From Erwinia amylovora (GTDB lineage Bacteria > Pseudomonadota > Gammaproteobacteria > Enterobacterales > Enterobacteriaceae), in the NCBI RefSeq assembly GCF_017161565.1, contig NZ_CP066796.1:2976001-3040000 (forward strand): a stretch of DNA of 64,000 nucleotides, read 5' to 3'. The translations under genes and the position numbers were made by a program. Of this stretch, positions 23,064-35,537 are shown one piece after another; position 1 is the stretch's first letter; every line of letters begins with the position of its first letter. The notes below the pieces were generated by a model that saw only the letters and a list, made by a program, of their open reading frames with translations, did not search any database and was not told the origin of the DNA.

Positions 23064-24074
23064 TTAATTTGTTTTACGATTTAAACGACCGCGCCGGTAA
23101 AGGTTACGGCGAATACGCGTCAGCCCTACCTTGGGCTTACGCGGTTCGTCAAGGCTGGCCAGCACCAGCTCAAGCACACGTTCTGCCACATCGCGATGCT
23201 TCTGCCCGACCGACAGCACCGGGCATTCCAGGAAATCAAGCAACTCATGATCGCCAAAAGTGGCAATCGCCAGATTCTGCGGCAAGCGCCCTTCGCGGCG
23301 CAGTGTAACATCCATTACCCCCTGCAGCAGCCCGAAGGAGGTGGTAAACAGCGCTTCCGGCATATCATGCGTAGCGAGATAGTTTTCGAATAGCGCCGCT
23401 GCCGCACTGCGCTCAAAGCTGTTAGCGTAAATAAAGTCCGGCTGACGTTCATCACCTTTCCAGGCATCGCGAAAACCCAGCTCCCGCAGAAAACTGACGG
23501 ACAGCTCCGGCAGCGCGCCCATAAACAGCACGGACTTCGCCGGCAGCTTGCGCAGTTCTGCGGCCAGCGCCTGCGCGTCTTCCTGGTCCGCACCGACCAC
23601 GCTGGTAAAATGTTCACGATCCAACGCGCGATCGAGCGCGATAATTGGCAGCGGGTCGTTAATCCAGCGCTGATAGAACGGATGTTCTGGCGGTAATGAT
23701 GTGGAAACGATAATGGCATCTACTTGGCGTTGCAGCAGGTGCTCCACGCAGCGCATTTCATTATCGGGCTGATCCTCTGAACAGGCGATCAGCAATTGAT
23801 AACCACGCTGACGCGCCTGCCGTTCAAGATAATTCGCAATTCGCGTGTAGCTGGTATTCTCCAGGTCGGGAATAACCAGTCCTATAGAACGCGTGCGGCC
23901 AGCGCGCAATCCTGCTGCTACGGCGTTAGGGTGGTAGTTGTGCTCGCGCACCACCGCCATGACCTTCTCGACGGTTTTATCACTGACGCGATACTGCCTG
24001 GCTTTGCCATTAATGACATAGCTGGCCGTGGTTCGCGAAACCCCTGCAAGGCGCGCAATTTCATCCAGTTTCAC
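23064..24074 (-). CDS. cra: Catabolite repressor/activator Cra (FruR)
   Basis: LacI-family regulator of glycolysis and gluconeogenesis genes, responding to fructose phosphates; 336 residues (E. coli 334). The N-terminal helix-turn-helix and hinge are [30 protein letters not shown] and HYHP-like [16 protein letters not shown]. The periplasmic-binding-like effector domain begins [15 protein letters not shown]. The C-terminal tail is basic. It is transcribed alone, in the same direction as ilvIH upstream and separated from it by a terminator. Confidence 0.96.
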   Translation of the reverse strand: MKLDEIARLAGVSRTTASYVINGKARQYRVSDKTVEKVMAVVREHNYHPNAVAAGLRAGRTRSIGLVIPDLENTSYTRIANYLERQARQRGYQLLIACSEDQPDNEMRCVEHLLQRQVDAIIVSTSLPPEHPFYQRWINDPLPIIALDRALDREHFTSVVGADQEDAQALAAELRKLPAKSVLFMGALPELSVSFLRELGFRDAWKGDERQPDFIYANSFERSAAAALFENYLATHDMPEALFTTSFGLLQGVMDVTLRREGRLPQNLAIATFGDHELLDFLECPVLSVGQKHRDVAERVLELVLASLDEPRKPKVGLTRIRRNLYRRGRLNRKTN

Positions 24075-24179
24075 AATAACCCCATACTTTTCTATGGATT
24101 AGAATTCGTAACATCTAACCGCAGAAAAGTGTGGCGAGCAACCGCTTTCGTTCAGCAATCCCGGCTTTATTGTAAAAAT

Positions 24180-24205
24180 AAAAAAACCCGACATTACGCC
24201 GGGTT
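24180..24205 (-). terminator. Terminator of ilvIH
   Basis: Minus-strand hairpin with AACCCG and CGGGTT arms (24200-24205 and 24185-24190) followed by seven T (A tract 24180-24186), 32 bases after the ilvH stop. Confidence 0.8.
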
Positions 24206-24236
24206 AGCTGACAATCCTGACAATCACTACAGGAAA

Positions 24237-24728
24237 TTAACGCATGATACGATCGCCGCGCGCAACGCCAACGAGGCCAGATCTCGCCACTTCAACGATC
24301 TCCGCTACTTCACGCACGGTATTAAGGAATGCGTCCAGTTTTTCGCTGGTGCCAGCCAGCTGAACCGTATAAAGCGATGGCGTGACGTCGACGATCTGTC
24401 CACGGAAAATTTCCGCGCTGCGTTTCACCTCTTCACGGCCATAACCACTGGCCTGAATCTTCACCAGCATGATTTCGCGCTCGACGTAAGCGCCCTGGCC
24501 AAGCTCGCTAACGCGCAGCACATCCACCAGCTTATGCAGCTGCTTCTCAATCTGCTCAATCACCTTCTCGTCACCCACGGTCTGGATGGTCATGCGTGAC
24601 AATGTTGGATCGTCCGTTGGTGCCACGGTCAGGCTTTCAATGTTGTAGCCGCGCTGGGAAAACAGCCCCACCACGCGGGATAATGCGCCGGATTCATTTT
24701 CCAGCAGAACCGATAATACACGACGCAT
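24237..24728 (-). CDS. ilvH: Acetolactate synthase III small subunit IlvH
   Basis: Regulatory subunit that gives valine feedback inhibition to acetolactate synthase III in branched-chain amino acid synthesis. From [20 protein letters not shown] the product has 163 residues, the E. coli length; an upstream ATG at 24758 lies inside ilvI and is rejected. Residues 1-75 form an ACT domain with the valine-site pattern [20 protein letters not shown]; the rest is the C-terminal ferredoxin-like domain. AGAGG precedes the start by nine bases. The start is two bases after the ilvI stop. Confidence 0.97.
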   Translation of the reverse strand: MRRVLSVLLENESGALSRVVGLFSQRGYNIESLTVAPTDDPTLSRMTIQTVGDEKVIEQIEKQLHKLVDVLRVSELGQGAYVEREIMLVKIQASGYGREEVKRSAEIFRGQIVDVTPSLYTVQLAGTSEKLDAFLNTVREVAEIVEVARSGLVGVARGDRIMR

Positions 24729-24730
24729 AA

Positions 24731-26455
24731 TTAAGTCCTCTCCGTTTTGCTCAGCCACATTTCGTCCATGCCGCCACCGCGAATATGCATCGGGTAGACG
24801 TGTTCGCTGCCATCAACGTTAACATCGACAAACACCAGGCGATTATTCGCTAACTGTTCCAGCGCCTGCGCCAGTTTTGACTCCAGCTCGTCGGGACGGG
24901 TCACTGAGATCCCCACATGACCGTAAGCTTCCGCCAGGCGCACAAAATCAGGCAGCGATTCCATATAAGATTGCGAGTGGCGACCGGAGTAAATCATGTC
25001 CTGCCACTGCTTAACCATGCCCAGCACCCGGTTATTCAGGTTCAGCACCAGTACCGGAATGCCGTACTGCAACGCGGTGGACAGCTCCTGAATATTCATC
25101 TGAATACTGCCGTCTCCGGTTACGCACACCACCGTTTCTTCGGGCAAAGCCAGTTTCACCCCGAGGGCCGCCGGCAGGCCGAAGCCCATGGTGCCAAGAC
25201 CGCCCGAGTTGATCCAGCGGCGTGGTTTGTCAAACGAATAGTAGAGCGCGGCGAACATCTGATGCTGTCCGACATCGGAGGTGACATAGGCGTCGCCATG
25301 CGTCAGGCGGCAAATGGTTTCGATAACCGCTTGGGGTTTGATCTTGTCGCTGCAGCGATCGAACGCCAGGCACTGACGTGAGCGCCACTGTTCGATGCTC
25401 TGCCACCAGTCGCGCAGCGCGTCAAAGTCTTGCCGGGCTTCATTCTGCGCCAGCAGTTCCAGCATCTGTTGCAGAACCTGTCTGGCATCACCCACGATCG
25501 GCACATCCGCAGCGATGGTTTTCGAAATCGACGTCGGATCAATATCGATATGCAGCACGGTGGCGTTCGGGCAATACTTGGCCAGATTATTGGTGGTACG
25601 GTCGTCAAAACGCACGCCAACGGCAAAGATAACGTCGGAGTGATGCATGGTCATGTTGGCTTCATAGGTGCCGTGCATTCCCAGCATGCCTACGCACTGG
25701 CGGTGGGTGCCGGGGAACGCCCCCAGCCCCATCAGGGAAGTGGTGACCGGCACATTCAGCATTTCCGCCAGCTGGCGCAGCTCGTCATGACAGGCGGCAT
25801 TGATCACCCCGCCTCCGGCATAAATCACCGGGTTTTTCGCTGCCAGCAAGGTCTGCAACGCGCGCTTGATTTGGCCTTTATGTCCCTGCGTCGTCGGGTT
25901 ATAGGAGCGCATACTGACTTCATCCGGCCAAACGTACGGCAGCTTATTCGCCGGATTCATCATATCTTTTGGCAAATCGACCACCACCGGCCCGGGACGG
26001 CCGCTGGCGGCCAGCCAGAACGCTTTCTTCATCACGGTGGGGATATCTTCTACCCGTTTCACCATAAAGCTGTGTTTAACCACCGGGCGCGAGATCCCCA
26101 CCATATCGCACTCCTGGAAGGCATCGTAACCAATCAGCGAGGACATCACCTGGCCAGACAACACCACCATAGGAATTGAATCCATATACGCGGTAGCGAT
26201 TCCGGTAATCGCATTGGTCGCACCGGGGCCGGAGGTGACCAGCACCACGCCGACATCGCCGGTGGCACGGGCATAGCCATCTGCCATATGCACCGCGCCC
26301 TGCTCGTGGCGCACCAGGATATGATCAACGCCGCCAACGGTTTGCAGAGCGTCATAAATATCAAGAACCGCTCCGCCGGGGTAGCCGAATACATGTTTTA
26401 CGCCCTGATCGATTAACGATCGGACCACCATCTCGGCTCCTGACAACATCTCCAT
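24731..26455 (-). CDS. ilvI: Acetolactate synthase III large subunit IlvI
   Basis: Thiamine-diphosphate enzyme that condenses pyruvate with pyruvate or 2-oxobutyrate, first step of valine/leucine and isoleucine synthesis; 574 residues as in E. coli. Visible are [15 protein letters not shown] with the catalytic Glu in [18 protein letters not shown] near 50, LPKDMMNP, the FAD-binding middle domain, and the ThDP signature [12 protein letters not shown] ending in [14 protein letters not shown] (about 430-470). With ilvH it forms one operon; in E. coli Lrp activates it from far upstream. Confidence 0.97.
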   Translation of the reverse strand: MEMLSGAEMVVRSLIDQGVKHVFGYPGGAVLDIYDALQTVGGVDHILVRHEQGAVHMADGYARATGDVGVVLVTSGPGATNAITGIATAYMDSIPMVVLSGQVMSSLIGYDAFQECDMVGISRPVVKHSFMVKRVEDIPTVMKKAFWLAASGRPGPVVVDLPKDMMNPANKLPYVWPDEVSMRSYNPTTQGHKGQIKRALQTLLAAKNPVIYAGGGVINAACHDELRQLAEMLNVPVTTSLMGLGAFPGTHRQCVGMLGMHGTYEANMTMHHSDVIFAVGVRFDDRTTNNLAKYCPNATVLHIDIDPTSISKTIAADVPIVGDARQVLQQMLELLAQNEARQDFDALRDWWQSIEQWRSRQCLAFDRCSDKIKPQAVIETICRLTHGDAYVTSDVGQHQMFAALYYSFDKPRRWINSGGLGTMGFGLPAALGVKLALPEETVVCVTGDGSIQMNIQELSTALQYGIPVLVLNLNNRVLGMVKQWQDMIYSGRHSQSYMESLPDFVRLAEAYGHVGISVTRPDELESKLAQALEQLANNRLVFVDVNVDGSEHVYPMHIRGGGMDEMWLSKTERT

Positions 26456-27117
26456 TTTTGCCTCCAGGCTTTAAGGTGCTGATTTGTCGGTCGCTGACGG
26501 CATTCATGCGCTTTCTACCGGCGACGGACAAGGTCAAAACCTGTTTATGCTGAGATTTTGGAAATCATTTCCGCAATCTGGGTACGGGGCGAAGCCCCAG
26601 TGTTGAGGTTATGGCAAATACCATAACCGTAGAAAAGTTGACAGGCAAACGGCAAACCCTGGTGCGGGCGCGGAAAAAGGGTGCTAAGGCTCTGCCTCAT
26701 CCCCCAGCCAGCGGCAATAACACTAAGAATAAAGCGTTATAAAAGCGGAATGTACTGCTACAGCGTTATTTTTCAGCGCAATCGTTTTGTTATAAATTCT
26801 TCATCACGGTTAAAGAACGGTCAGCCGTTCTAATCAGCGCTTATTTCTGGATTTATATGCTAACTTTCAGATTAAAGGTGGAATATTCATCCAGGGAATT
26901 TAGCGCTGCCAGCAGGGCAAATAGCGCAGCCATAAAAAATAAACCAATTTAAATCATTAGGATAAAGAAAAAAACCCCGCAAATCATAGCGATGACGGGC
27001 ACCGCCATTTATCTGCCGGGCAACCCTTTTTCGCTATTCTGCTGTTGCCTGGCCCGTCACCAGAATAATTTCCTTATGGTTTTCTCCACAGCACATTCAT
27101 TGTGCGGGCAGATTGAG
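26456..27117. other. Long ilvI-leu intergenic region without leuO
   Basis: In E. coli the regulator gene leuO lies here; no LysR-type frame can be read. The stretch holds three perfect inverted repeats: 26586-26598 (GGGGC/GCCCC), 26607-26628 (GGTTATGG/CCATAACC) and 26814-26831 (AGAACGG/CCGTTCT). None has a T tract. The region is AT-rich from about 26700 and should contain the ilvIH promoter and Lrp sites, but I cannot place them with confidence. Confidence 0.6.
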
Positions 27118-27147
27118 TTGACAGCCCCAGCCTTTATCAGGTATCAA
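27118..27147 (+). promoter_or_regulatory. Probable leu operon promoter
   Basis: TTGACA (27118-27123), 18-base spacer, TATCAA (27142-27147), about 35 bases ahead of the leader peptide start. Confidence 0.65.
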
Positions 27148-27180
27148 TATTGCCACTTTGAATTTATAAGGTTTGAGCCA

Positions 27181-27264
27181 ATGATTCGTTTCAACCGCCT
27201 TTTCGGCCTACTACTAAACGCATTCTTAATGCGCGGCAGGCTTGTGGGCGGAATCAATCACTGA
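27181..27264 (+). CDS. leuL: leu operon leader peptide
   Basis: A 27-residue peptide, MIRFNRLFGLLLNAFLMRGR and onward, closely similar to E. coli LeuL in layout. It contains CTT, three consecutive rare CTA codons and a TTA, so ribosome stalling reports leucyl-tRNA shortage. AAGG lies eight bases before the ATG. A terminator-like attenuator hairpin starts 20 bases after the stop, before leuA. The length puts it below usual gene-finder limits. Confidence 0.9.
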   Translation: MIRFNRLFGLLLNAFLMRGRLVGGINH

Positions 27265-27284
27265 TTCAGACTTGCAAAACTAAG

Positions 27285-27312
27285 AAACCCGCGCCGATGC
27301 GCGGGTTTTTTT
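27285..27312 (+). terminator. leu attenuator
   Basis: Perfect ten-pair stem (27285-27294 with 27299-27308), CGAT loop and T run 27306-27312. It lies between leuL and leuA, so it should end transcription when leucine is plentiful. Confidence 0.9.
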
Positions 27313-27357
27313 ATGCTCGCGGAAACTGGCGACATACAGACGACAAGGAACCACTCA

Positions 27358-30016
<2,659 letters not shown>

Positions 30017-30020
30017 TACG

Positions 30021-31418
30021 ATGAAGACACTGTACGAGAAGCTGTTTGATGCGCATGTCGTGCATGAAACCCACGGCGAAACGCCGCTGATTTATATCGA
30101 CAGGCACCTGGTGCATGAAGTGACCTCTGCCCAGGCCTTTGACGGTCTGCGCGCCCACGGTCGTGCGGTGCGCCAGCCGTCGAAAACCTTTGCCACCATG
30201 GATCACAACGTGTCTACCCAGTCGCGCGATATTAACGCCAGCGGCGAAATGGCGCGCATCCAGATGTCAACGCTTGTGAAAAACTGTGAAGCCTTTGGCG
30301 TACAGCTGTTTGACCTCAGTCACCCGTTCCAGGGGATCGTCCATGTGATGGGGCCGGAACAGGGGCTGTCGCTGCCCGGCATGACCCTCGTCTGCGGTGA
30401 TTCCCACACATCCACCCACGGCGCTCTGGGGGCGCTGGCGTTCGGCATCGGCACCTCGGAAGTGGAACACGTTCTGGCTACCCAGACACTGAAGCAGTCA
30501 CGCGCCAAAACCATGAAGATCGAAGTGCGTGGTGACACGGCGGCGGGCATCACCGCCAAAGATATTGCGCTGGCGATTATCGGCAAAACCGGCAGCGGCG
30601 GTGGTAACGGTCACGTTGTCGAATTCTGCGGTGCGGCGGTGGAAGCCCTGAGCATGGAAGGCCGCATGACGCTGTGTAATATGGCGATTGAGCTGGGCGC
30701 TAAGGCCGGATTAATCGCCCCGGACGACACCACGTTCAGCTACGTAAAAGGCCGTCGTTATGCCCCCAAAGAGGCCGAATGGCAGCAGGCGGTCGACTAC
30801 TGGCGCACCCTGCACACCGATGAGGGCGCGCGCTTTGACAAGGTGGTGATTATCGATGCTGCGGCCATTGCCCCCCAGGTAACCTGGGGAACCCATCCCG
30901 GACAGGTGATCGCCGTCAGCGATCCGATCCCCGATCCGGCCTCTTTCAGCGATCCGCTGGAGCGCGCCTCGGCGGAAAAAGCGCTGGCCTATATGGGGCT
31001 CAAGCCCGGTATCCGTCTGACCGACGTCCCCATCGATAAGGTGTTTATCGGTTCCTGTACCAACTCGCGCATTGAAGATCTGCGTGCGGCGGCAGCAATC
31101 GTCAAAGGGCAAAAAATTGCCAAGGGCGTACAGGGTTATGTGGTGCCAGGTTCCGGCCCGGTGAAGGCGCAGGCGGAAGCGGAAGGGCTGGATCGCATCT
31201 TTATTGCTGCCGGATTTGAATGGCGTTTGCCGGGCTGTTCAATGTGCCTGGCGATGAATAATGACCGCCTGCAGCCGGGTGAACGCTGTGCGTCAACCAG
31301 CAACCGTAACTTTGAAGGCCGCCAGGGGCGCGGCGGGCTTACTCATCTGGTCAGTCCGGCGATGGCGGCAGCGGCAGCGGTAGCCGGTCACTTTGCCGAT
31401 ATCCGCGAGCTGGCGTAA
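30021..31418 (+). CDS. leuC: Isopropylmalate isomerase large subunit LeuC
   Basis: Aconitase-family 4Fe-4S subunit that isomerises isopropylmalate; 465 residues starting [20 protein letters not shown]. The upstream ATG in the leuB tail is rejected. Substrate-site [20 protein letters not shown] near 129 and the three iron-sulfur cysteines in [12 protein letters not shown] near 347 and [11 protein letters not shown] near 407-410 are present. Works with LeuD, encoded nine bases downstream. Confidence 0.98.
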   Translation: MKTLYEKLFDAHVVHETHGETPLIYIDRHLVHEVTSAQAFDGLRAHGRAVRQPSKTFATMDHNVSTQSRDINASGEMARIQMSTLVKNCEAFGVQLFDLSHPFQGIVHVMGPEQGLSLPGMTLVCGDSHTSTHGALGALAFGIGTSEVEHVLATQTLKQSRAKTMKIEVRGDTAAGITAKDIALAIIGKTGSGGGNGHVVEFCGAAVEALSMEGRMTLCNMAIELGAKAGLIAPDDTTFSYVKGRRYAPKEAEWQQAVDYWRTLHTDEGARFDKVVIIDAAAIAPQVTWGTHPGQVIAVSDPIPDPASFSDPLERASAEKALAYMGLKPGIRLTDVPIDKVFIGSCTNSRIEDLRAAAAIVKGQKIAKGVQGYVVPGSGPVKAQAEAEGLDRIFIAAGFEWRLPGCSMCLAMNNDRLQPGERCASTSNRNFEGRQGRGGLTHLVSPAMAAAAAVAGHFADIRELA

Positions 31419-31427
31419 GGAATCATT

Positions 31428-32033
31428 ATGGCGAAAAAATTGACTCAACATAGCGGCATCGTGGTGCCGCTGGATGCCGCCAACGTCGATACCGATGCGA
31501 TTATCCCCAAGCAGTTTTTGCAGATGGTGACGCGCACCGGCTTTGGCCGCAACCTGTTCTACGACTGGCGCTACCTCGATGCCGAAGGGCAGATTGCCAA
31601 CCCGGATTTCGTGCTGAATAAACCCGAGTTCAGCGCTGCCAGCATCATGCTGACGCGCGAAAACTTTGGCTGCGGCTCATCGCGTGAACATGCGCCCTGG
31701 GCGTTAACCGACTACGGTATTCAGGCGATCGTCGGCTCTGGTTTTGCGGACATCTTTGCCAATAACGCCTTCAATAATCAGCTGTTACTGGTGACGCTAA
31801 GCGAGCAGCAGGTCGATGAACTGTTTCAGCTGGTGGCGACACGTCCGGGGGTAAGCTTCACCGTCGACCTGCAAAATCAGCAGGTACAGGCAGGCGATAA
31901 CGTTTACCCGTTCGCTATCGATTCTTTCCGCCGTCACTGTCTGCTTAATGGCCTGGATGCCATTGGCCTGACCTTGCAGCATGAGGCTGATATCAGCGCC
32001 TATGAGCGGCAGCAGCGGTCATTTCTGCGCTGA
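31428..32033 (+). CDS. leuD: Isopropylmalate isomerase small subunit LeuD
   Basis: Swivelling small subunit of isopropylmalate isomerase; 201 residues, the E. coli length. The family pattern is visible as [11 protein letters not shown] near 22, [15 protein letters not shown] near 82, and [18 protein letters not shown] near 104. Last gene of leuABCD. A perfect hairpin without a T run follows ten bases after the stop. Confidence 0.98.
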   Translation: MAKKLTQHSGIVVPLDAANVDTDAIIPKQFLQMVTRTGFGRNLFYDWRYLDAEGQIANPDFVLNKPEFSAASIMLTRENFGCGSSREHAPWALTDYGIQAIVGSGFADIFANNAFNNQLLLVTLSEQQVDELFQLVATRPGVSFTVDLQNQQVQAGDNVYPFAIDSFRRHCLLNGLDAIGLTLQHEADISAYERQQRSFLR

Positions 32034-32042
32034 ACCCCGCAC

Positions 32043-32070
32043 CGGTGCGTGCAGATTGCCGCACGCACCG
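32043..32070. terminator. Hairpin between leuD and setA, possible shared terminator
   Basis: Perfect ten-base inverted repeat CGGTGCGTGC/GCACGCACCG (32043-32052, 32061-32070) with an eight-base loop between two convergent genes. No T run follows on either strand, so termination or 3' end protection is inferred. Confidence 0.5.
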
Positions 32071-32088
32071 ACCCCTTGCTGCCACTGG

Positions 32089-33294
32089 CTATGAGAGCGC
32101 CACCGGTTGTGGCTGGCGCGCCTCCTTCACCTGCCAGCATAAAGCGAATGAAATCAGCGCCAGTAGCGATGCCAGCCAGTAAACCGCATGGTGGCCGAAG
32201 GTTTCCGCCATTACGCCCTGCAGCACCCCGGCCAGAATCACCCCGGTGGAAATGCTGTTGGTAAACAGCGTGGTGGCAGAACCCGGGCGGCCGGGCATCA
32301 GATCCTGAAACCAGATCATACCTATCCCGGCAATAATGCCGATAAACCCCGCATTAAGCAGCTGTAGCAGCATTAATGCGGTGCGGCCATGAAACAGCAC
32401 CAGCCCGAGATAAAACAACCCACCGCAGCCCACGGCCAGCAGCATCATCGGGCGTTTACCAAAACGTTTCACATAATGCCCGGCCAGCAGCATCACGGGG
32501 ATCTCCAACCCGGCCGCCGTCCCCATCAGCAGGCCAGCCAGCTTATCAGGCAGCCCGAGCACGCCGCTGATATACAAAGGCATATCAATCACATACATGG
32601 TATTGCAGGTCCACATAAACACCGATGCAATAAACAGCATGCGCACATCGCGATGCTTCCAGCCGCTGATATCGGTAAGAGGCACCGCAGCGCTGTTCTC
32701 CGCACGCGGCACCGACGGCAGCGCAAACCAGATCAGCGCCACGCAGACTAAAAACAGCAGTGCTGCCACCATGAACATGGTAGTAAAACCGTAATTAAAT
32801 GCAATGGCGAATGAAAGTGGCGGGCCAATAACCCATGCCAGCGACAGCTGCGCACGCATTACCGAGCTGAACATCACCGCTTCACGCGCCGAGCTGTCGG
32901 CATATTCACGCGCCAGGGCGAATATCTGCGGCATTGCCACGCTGGCAATCGACGATAGCAGCACGCCGGCGATGACCAGCGTCAGATAATGGCGGTTAAA
33001 GGCAAACAGCACCGCGTTGGCAATGGCCACCACGCAGCAGAACAGGATCAGCATGCGCCGGTCGCCCTGATTATCTGAACGCTTTGCCAGTAGCAGGCTG
33101 ACGATAATTCCCGCTATCGCATTCAGCGTATAAAACAGCCCGATCCAGAATGGTCGTACGCCTACCTCGCGGCTGAGGAACAGGCTCAGGGTGGGAGACT
33201 GCAATGCGCCGGCGATGCCGACCATAAATGAAACCGCCATAAAAGCCAGATAGACCGGATGAATACGACGACGACGGCTCAAAAGCGCTTTCAT
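32089..33294 (-). CDS. setA: Sugar efflux transporter SetA (MFS)
   Basis: Major facilitator family exporter of sugars and glycosides; 401 residues with twelve predicted membrane segments. It follows E. coli SetA closely: SPTLSLFLSREVGVRPFWIG near 35, RRMLILFCC, FALAREYADSSAREAVMFSS near 122, MRAQLSLAWVIGPP, TCNTMYVIDMPLYIS near 235 and WFQDLMPGRPGSATTLFTNS near 328. In E. coli setA is co-transcribed with sgrS and helps relieve sugar-phosphate stress; here sgrS is likewise directly upstream in the same direction and sgrR is divergent, as in E. coli. Confidence 0.93.
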   Translation of the reverse strand: MKALLSRRRRIHPVYLAFMAVSFMVGIAGALQSPTLSLFLSREVGVRPFWIGLFYTLNAIAGIIVSLLLAKRSDNQGDRRMLILFCCVVAIANAVLFAFNRHYLTLVIAGVLLSSIASVAMPQIFALAREYADSSAREAVMFSSVMRAQLSLAWVIGPPLSFAIAFNYGFTTMFMVAALLFLVCVALIWFALPSVPRAENSAAVPLTDISGWKHRDVRMLFIASVFMWTCNTMYVIDMPLYISGVLGLPDKLAGLLMGTAAGLEIPVMLLAGHYVKRFGKRPMMLLAVGCGGLFYLGLVLFHGRTALMLLQLLNAGFIGIIAGIGMIWFQDLMPGRPGSATTLFTNSISTGVILAGVLQGVMAETFGHHAVYWLASLLALISFALCWQVKEARQPQPVALS

Positions 33295-33304
33295 GACTGA
33301 TGCC

Positions 33305-33451
33305 TCAACTGATCGGGGTGTTCATCATATAGCTTAAAAGAAAAACCACGAAAAAAGCCAGCGACACGCATGCCAGCTGGCTGGTGAAAAGCACCATACT
33401 CAGAAATACCCTATCAAGCCATCGCTTTTGGGTAAGATGCCAGAACGCCAT
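33305..33451 (-). CDS. Possible 48-residue hydrophobic peptide at the sgrT position
   Basis: The frame begins MAFWHLTQKRWLD, continues into one long hydrophobic stretch (residues about 15-43) and ends MMNTPIS, ten bases before setA. Its ATG lies at nucleotide 32 of the predicted SgrS RNA (E. coli sgrT starts near 22), and GGGAGG is 14 bases upstream, further than usual. Unlike SgrT it reads through the pairing region and the terminator. T-rich terminator DNA naturally encodes hydrophobic residues, so chance is a real alternative. Confidence 0.25.
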   Translation of the reverse strand: MAFWHLTQKRWLDRVFLSMVLFTSQLACVSLAFFVVFLLSYMMNTPIS

Positions 33452-33482
33452 TCAGATAATGAATGCCTCCCGCTCTTCCATC
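33351..33482 (-). ncRNA. sgrS: Sugar-phosphate stress small RNA SgrS
   Basis: Located as in E. coli between sgrR and setA, divergent from sgrR. The 3' part keeps the core: CTGAGTATGGTGC (plus-strand 33391-33403), which in E. coli pairs with the ptsG start region, then a small GGTG/CACC hairpin, then the terminator stem AGCCAGC/GCTGGCT (33356-33362, 33376-33382) and a T run that supports Hfq binding. The predicted 5' end GATGGAAG at 33482 resembles that of E. coli and lies seven bases after a GATAAT box (33490-33495). The RNA would be about 132 nucleotides against 227 in E. coli; a recognisable sgrT frame is missing. Confidence 0.85.
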
Positions 33483-33549
33483 TGCTGCTATTATCGCCAT
33501 AATATCAGGCAAGAAAAACAGACAGCTTTCAACTTGGGGTTCCCCTTTT

Positions 33550-35244
33550 ATGCCATCGAAGCGTTTGCAGCAGCAGTTTATCCGGCTCTGGCAGTGCTGC
33601 GAAGGCCAGCCGCAGGAAACCACGCTCAGTGATTTGGCGGTGCAGCTCAGTTGTTCACGTCGCCATATGCGTAATTTGCTCAACGCCATGCAGCAGCAGG
33701 GATGGCTGGCATGGCAGGCCGAAGCCGGGCGCGGCAAACGTTCCGCCCTGACTTTCCATTACAGCGGGCTGGCCCTGCAACAGCAGCGGGCGCAAGAACT
33801 GCTCGATCGCGACCATATCGACCTGCTGGTGCAGATGGTAGGGGACAAGGGGCGCGTGCGCCAGATGCTGCTTTCCCATCTGGGCCGCAGCTTTCGCCAG
33901 GGCAAGCATATTCTGCGCGTGCTGTATTACCGCCCGCTGCTCAATCTACTGCCCGGCACGCCGCTCAGGCGTTCGGAAACCCATCTGGCACGGCAGATCT
34001 TCAACGGTCTGGCACGGATAAATGAGGAAAATGGGGAAGTCGAGCCGGACATCGCCCATCACTGGCAGCAGATTAGCCCGTTACACTGGCGCTTCTTTGT
34101 TCGTCCGGCCATCCATTTTCACCACGGGCGTGAACTGGAGATCGAGGATGTCATCACCACGCTGCAACGGCTAACGCCCCAGCCGCTGTTCAGCCATTTG
34201 ACGCGCATCGAGTGCCCCACACCGTGGACGCTGGATATTCATCTGAGCCATCCCGACGGCTGGCTGCCCTGGCTACTGGCCAGCGTAAGCGCGATGATCC
34301 TGCCGAAGGAGTGGCCATCACTGCGTAACTTCTCACGTCAGCCGCTGGGAACCGGGGCCTACGCGGTGGAGCGCAACCAGCACAGCCAGCTACGCATTGC
34401 TGCCTTTGATGATTATTTCGGCTATCGGGCGCTGATAGACGAAGTCAACATCTGGGTGCTGCCGGAGATCAGCGACGAGCTGGTCTATTCCGGCGTCAAG
34501 CTGCATAGCGAAAACAGCGATGAGAAATCAGAAGAGAGCCGTCTGGAAGAGGGCTGCTACTTTCTGCTGTTCGACCAGCGTTCAGCACAGGGGCGCAACG
34601 AGCAGCTACGGCGCTGGATCAGTACCATTTTCAATCCCATCGCCCTGCTGAATCACAGCGGGATTGCCTACCAGCGCTACTGGTTCCCCGCTTACGGCCT
34701 GCTGCCACGCTGGCATCATCGCCGCCATATGGCGACGGCGGAAAAACCGGCTGGTCTGATGTCGCTGACCATCACCTGGTACAGTGACCATATTGAACAC
34801 CAGGGCATTGCTAACGCGCTTGGCCCGATCCTCGCCGCGCACGGCGTCGAACTGATAACCCAGGAGATCGACTATGAGCGCTGGCATCGCGGCGAGGCGC
34901 AGAGCGATCTGTGGCTCGGCAGCGCCAACTTCACGCTGCCGCTGGAGTTTTCCCTGTTCTCCATGCTGTATGAAATGCCGCTGCTCCACCACTGTGTCCC
35001 CATCGACTGGCATGAGACGGCGCGCCAGTGGCGCGAGCAGCGGCTGCCGCTGGCAGACTGGTGCAAACAGCTGATTGACAGTCACTATCTGCACCCGCTG
35101 TTCCACCACTGGCTGCTGCTGCACGGCCAGCGCAGTATGCGCGGCGTACGCATGAATACCCTCGGCTGGTTCGATTTTAAATCTGCCTGGTTTGCCCCGC
35201 CTGATGATGAGACTTTCGCCGCAACGACGAAACCACTAGAATAA
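33550..35244 (+). CDS. sgrR: Transcriptional regulator SgrR
   Basis: Activator of sgrS under sugar-phosphate stress; 564 residues (E. coli 551). The start [20 protein letters not shown] matches E. coli; earlier ATG codons at 33463 would run back over sgrS. The N-terminal winged helix (about 5-115) includes [12 protein letters not shown]; the rest resembles solute-binding proteins (SBP family 5), with [35 protein letters not shown] near 195 and a well-conserved end [20 protein letters not shown]. The TPP riboswitch of thiB begins five bases after its stop. Confidence 0.95.
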   Translation: MPSKRLQQQFIRLWQCCEGQPQETTLSDLAVQLSCSRRHMRNLLNAMQQQGWLAWQAEAGRGKRSALTFHYSGLALQQQRAQELLDRDHIDLLVQMVGDKGRVRQMLLSHLGRSFRQGKHILRVLYYRPLLNLLPGTPLRRSETHLARQIFNGLARINEENGEVEPDIAHHWQQISPLHWRFFVRPAIHFHHGRELEIEDVITTLQRLTPQPLFSHLTRIECPTPWTLDIHLSHPDGWLPWLLASVSAMILPKEWPSLRNFSRQPLGTGAYAVERNQHSQLRIAAFDDYFGYRALIDEVNIWVLPEISDELVYSGVKLHSENSDEKSEESRLEEGCYFLLFDQRSAQGRNEQLRRWISTIFNPIALLNHSGIAYQRYWFPAYGLLPRWHHRRHMATAEKPAGLMSLTITWYSDHIEHQGIANALGPILAAHGVELITQEIDYERWHRGEAQSDLWLGSANFTLPLEFSLFSMLYEMPLLHHCVPIDWHETARQWREQRLPLADWCKQLIDSHYLHPLFHHWLLLHGQRSMRGVRMNTLGWFDFKSAWFAPPDDETFAATTKPLE

Positions 35245-35248
35245 GCCG

Positions 35249-35537
35249 TTCTCAACGGGGTGCGGAAAACCCGGGTATTGATGCCGGATTGATGGCGAGC
35301 AGCAGGTCGAAACGCCGCGAGCAGCCATTCAGCCGGTGAAAGCCGGCGCGCAGCAACCGCAGCATACAAAGAAGTATGTGGGGATTGCGAGCATTGACCG
35401 ACGCCGGATCAATGGCGCGCAGCACGTTTTCCGCTGAGAAAAACCCGTCGAACCTGACCCGGATAATACCGGCGTAGGGATTTGAGAGTGTTGCTCACTC
35501 AGATCCTTTGCGCATCTCCCATTTAAGGAACGCAAAG
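35249..35537 (+). promoter_or_regulatory. TPP riboswitch of thiBPQ with enlarged P3 arm
   Basis: All thiamine pyrophosphate aptamer blocks are present: CTCAACGGGGTGC (35251-35263), CTGAGA (35434-35439), GAACCTGA (35450-35457) and ACCGGCGTAGGGATTTGAG (35468-35486). P1 joins CTCAA with TTGAG. P3 is GGAAAAC (35264-35270) with GTTTTCC (35426-35432), leaving 155 bases inside it instead of a short loop; part of these also pair (ATTGAT..CCGG at 35277-35287 with 35404-35413). A later hairpin CTTTGCG/CGCAAAG (35506-35512, 35531-35537) encloses the thiB ribosome-binding site, so control of translation is likely. Confidence 0.92.

Noticed and set aside
33414..33737. 107-codon minus-strand frame opposite the sgrR start as an sgrT candidate
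   Set aside because: It begins deep inside sgrR antisense and its end [12 protein letters not shown] bears no resemblance to SgrT.
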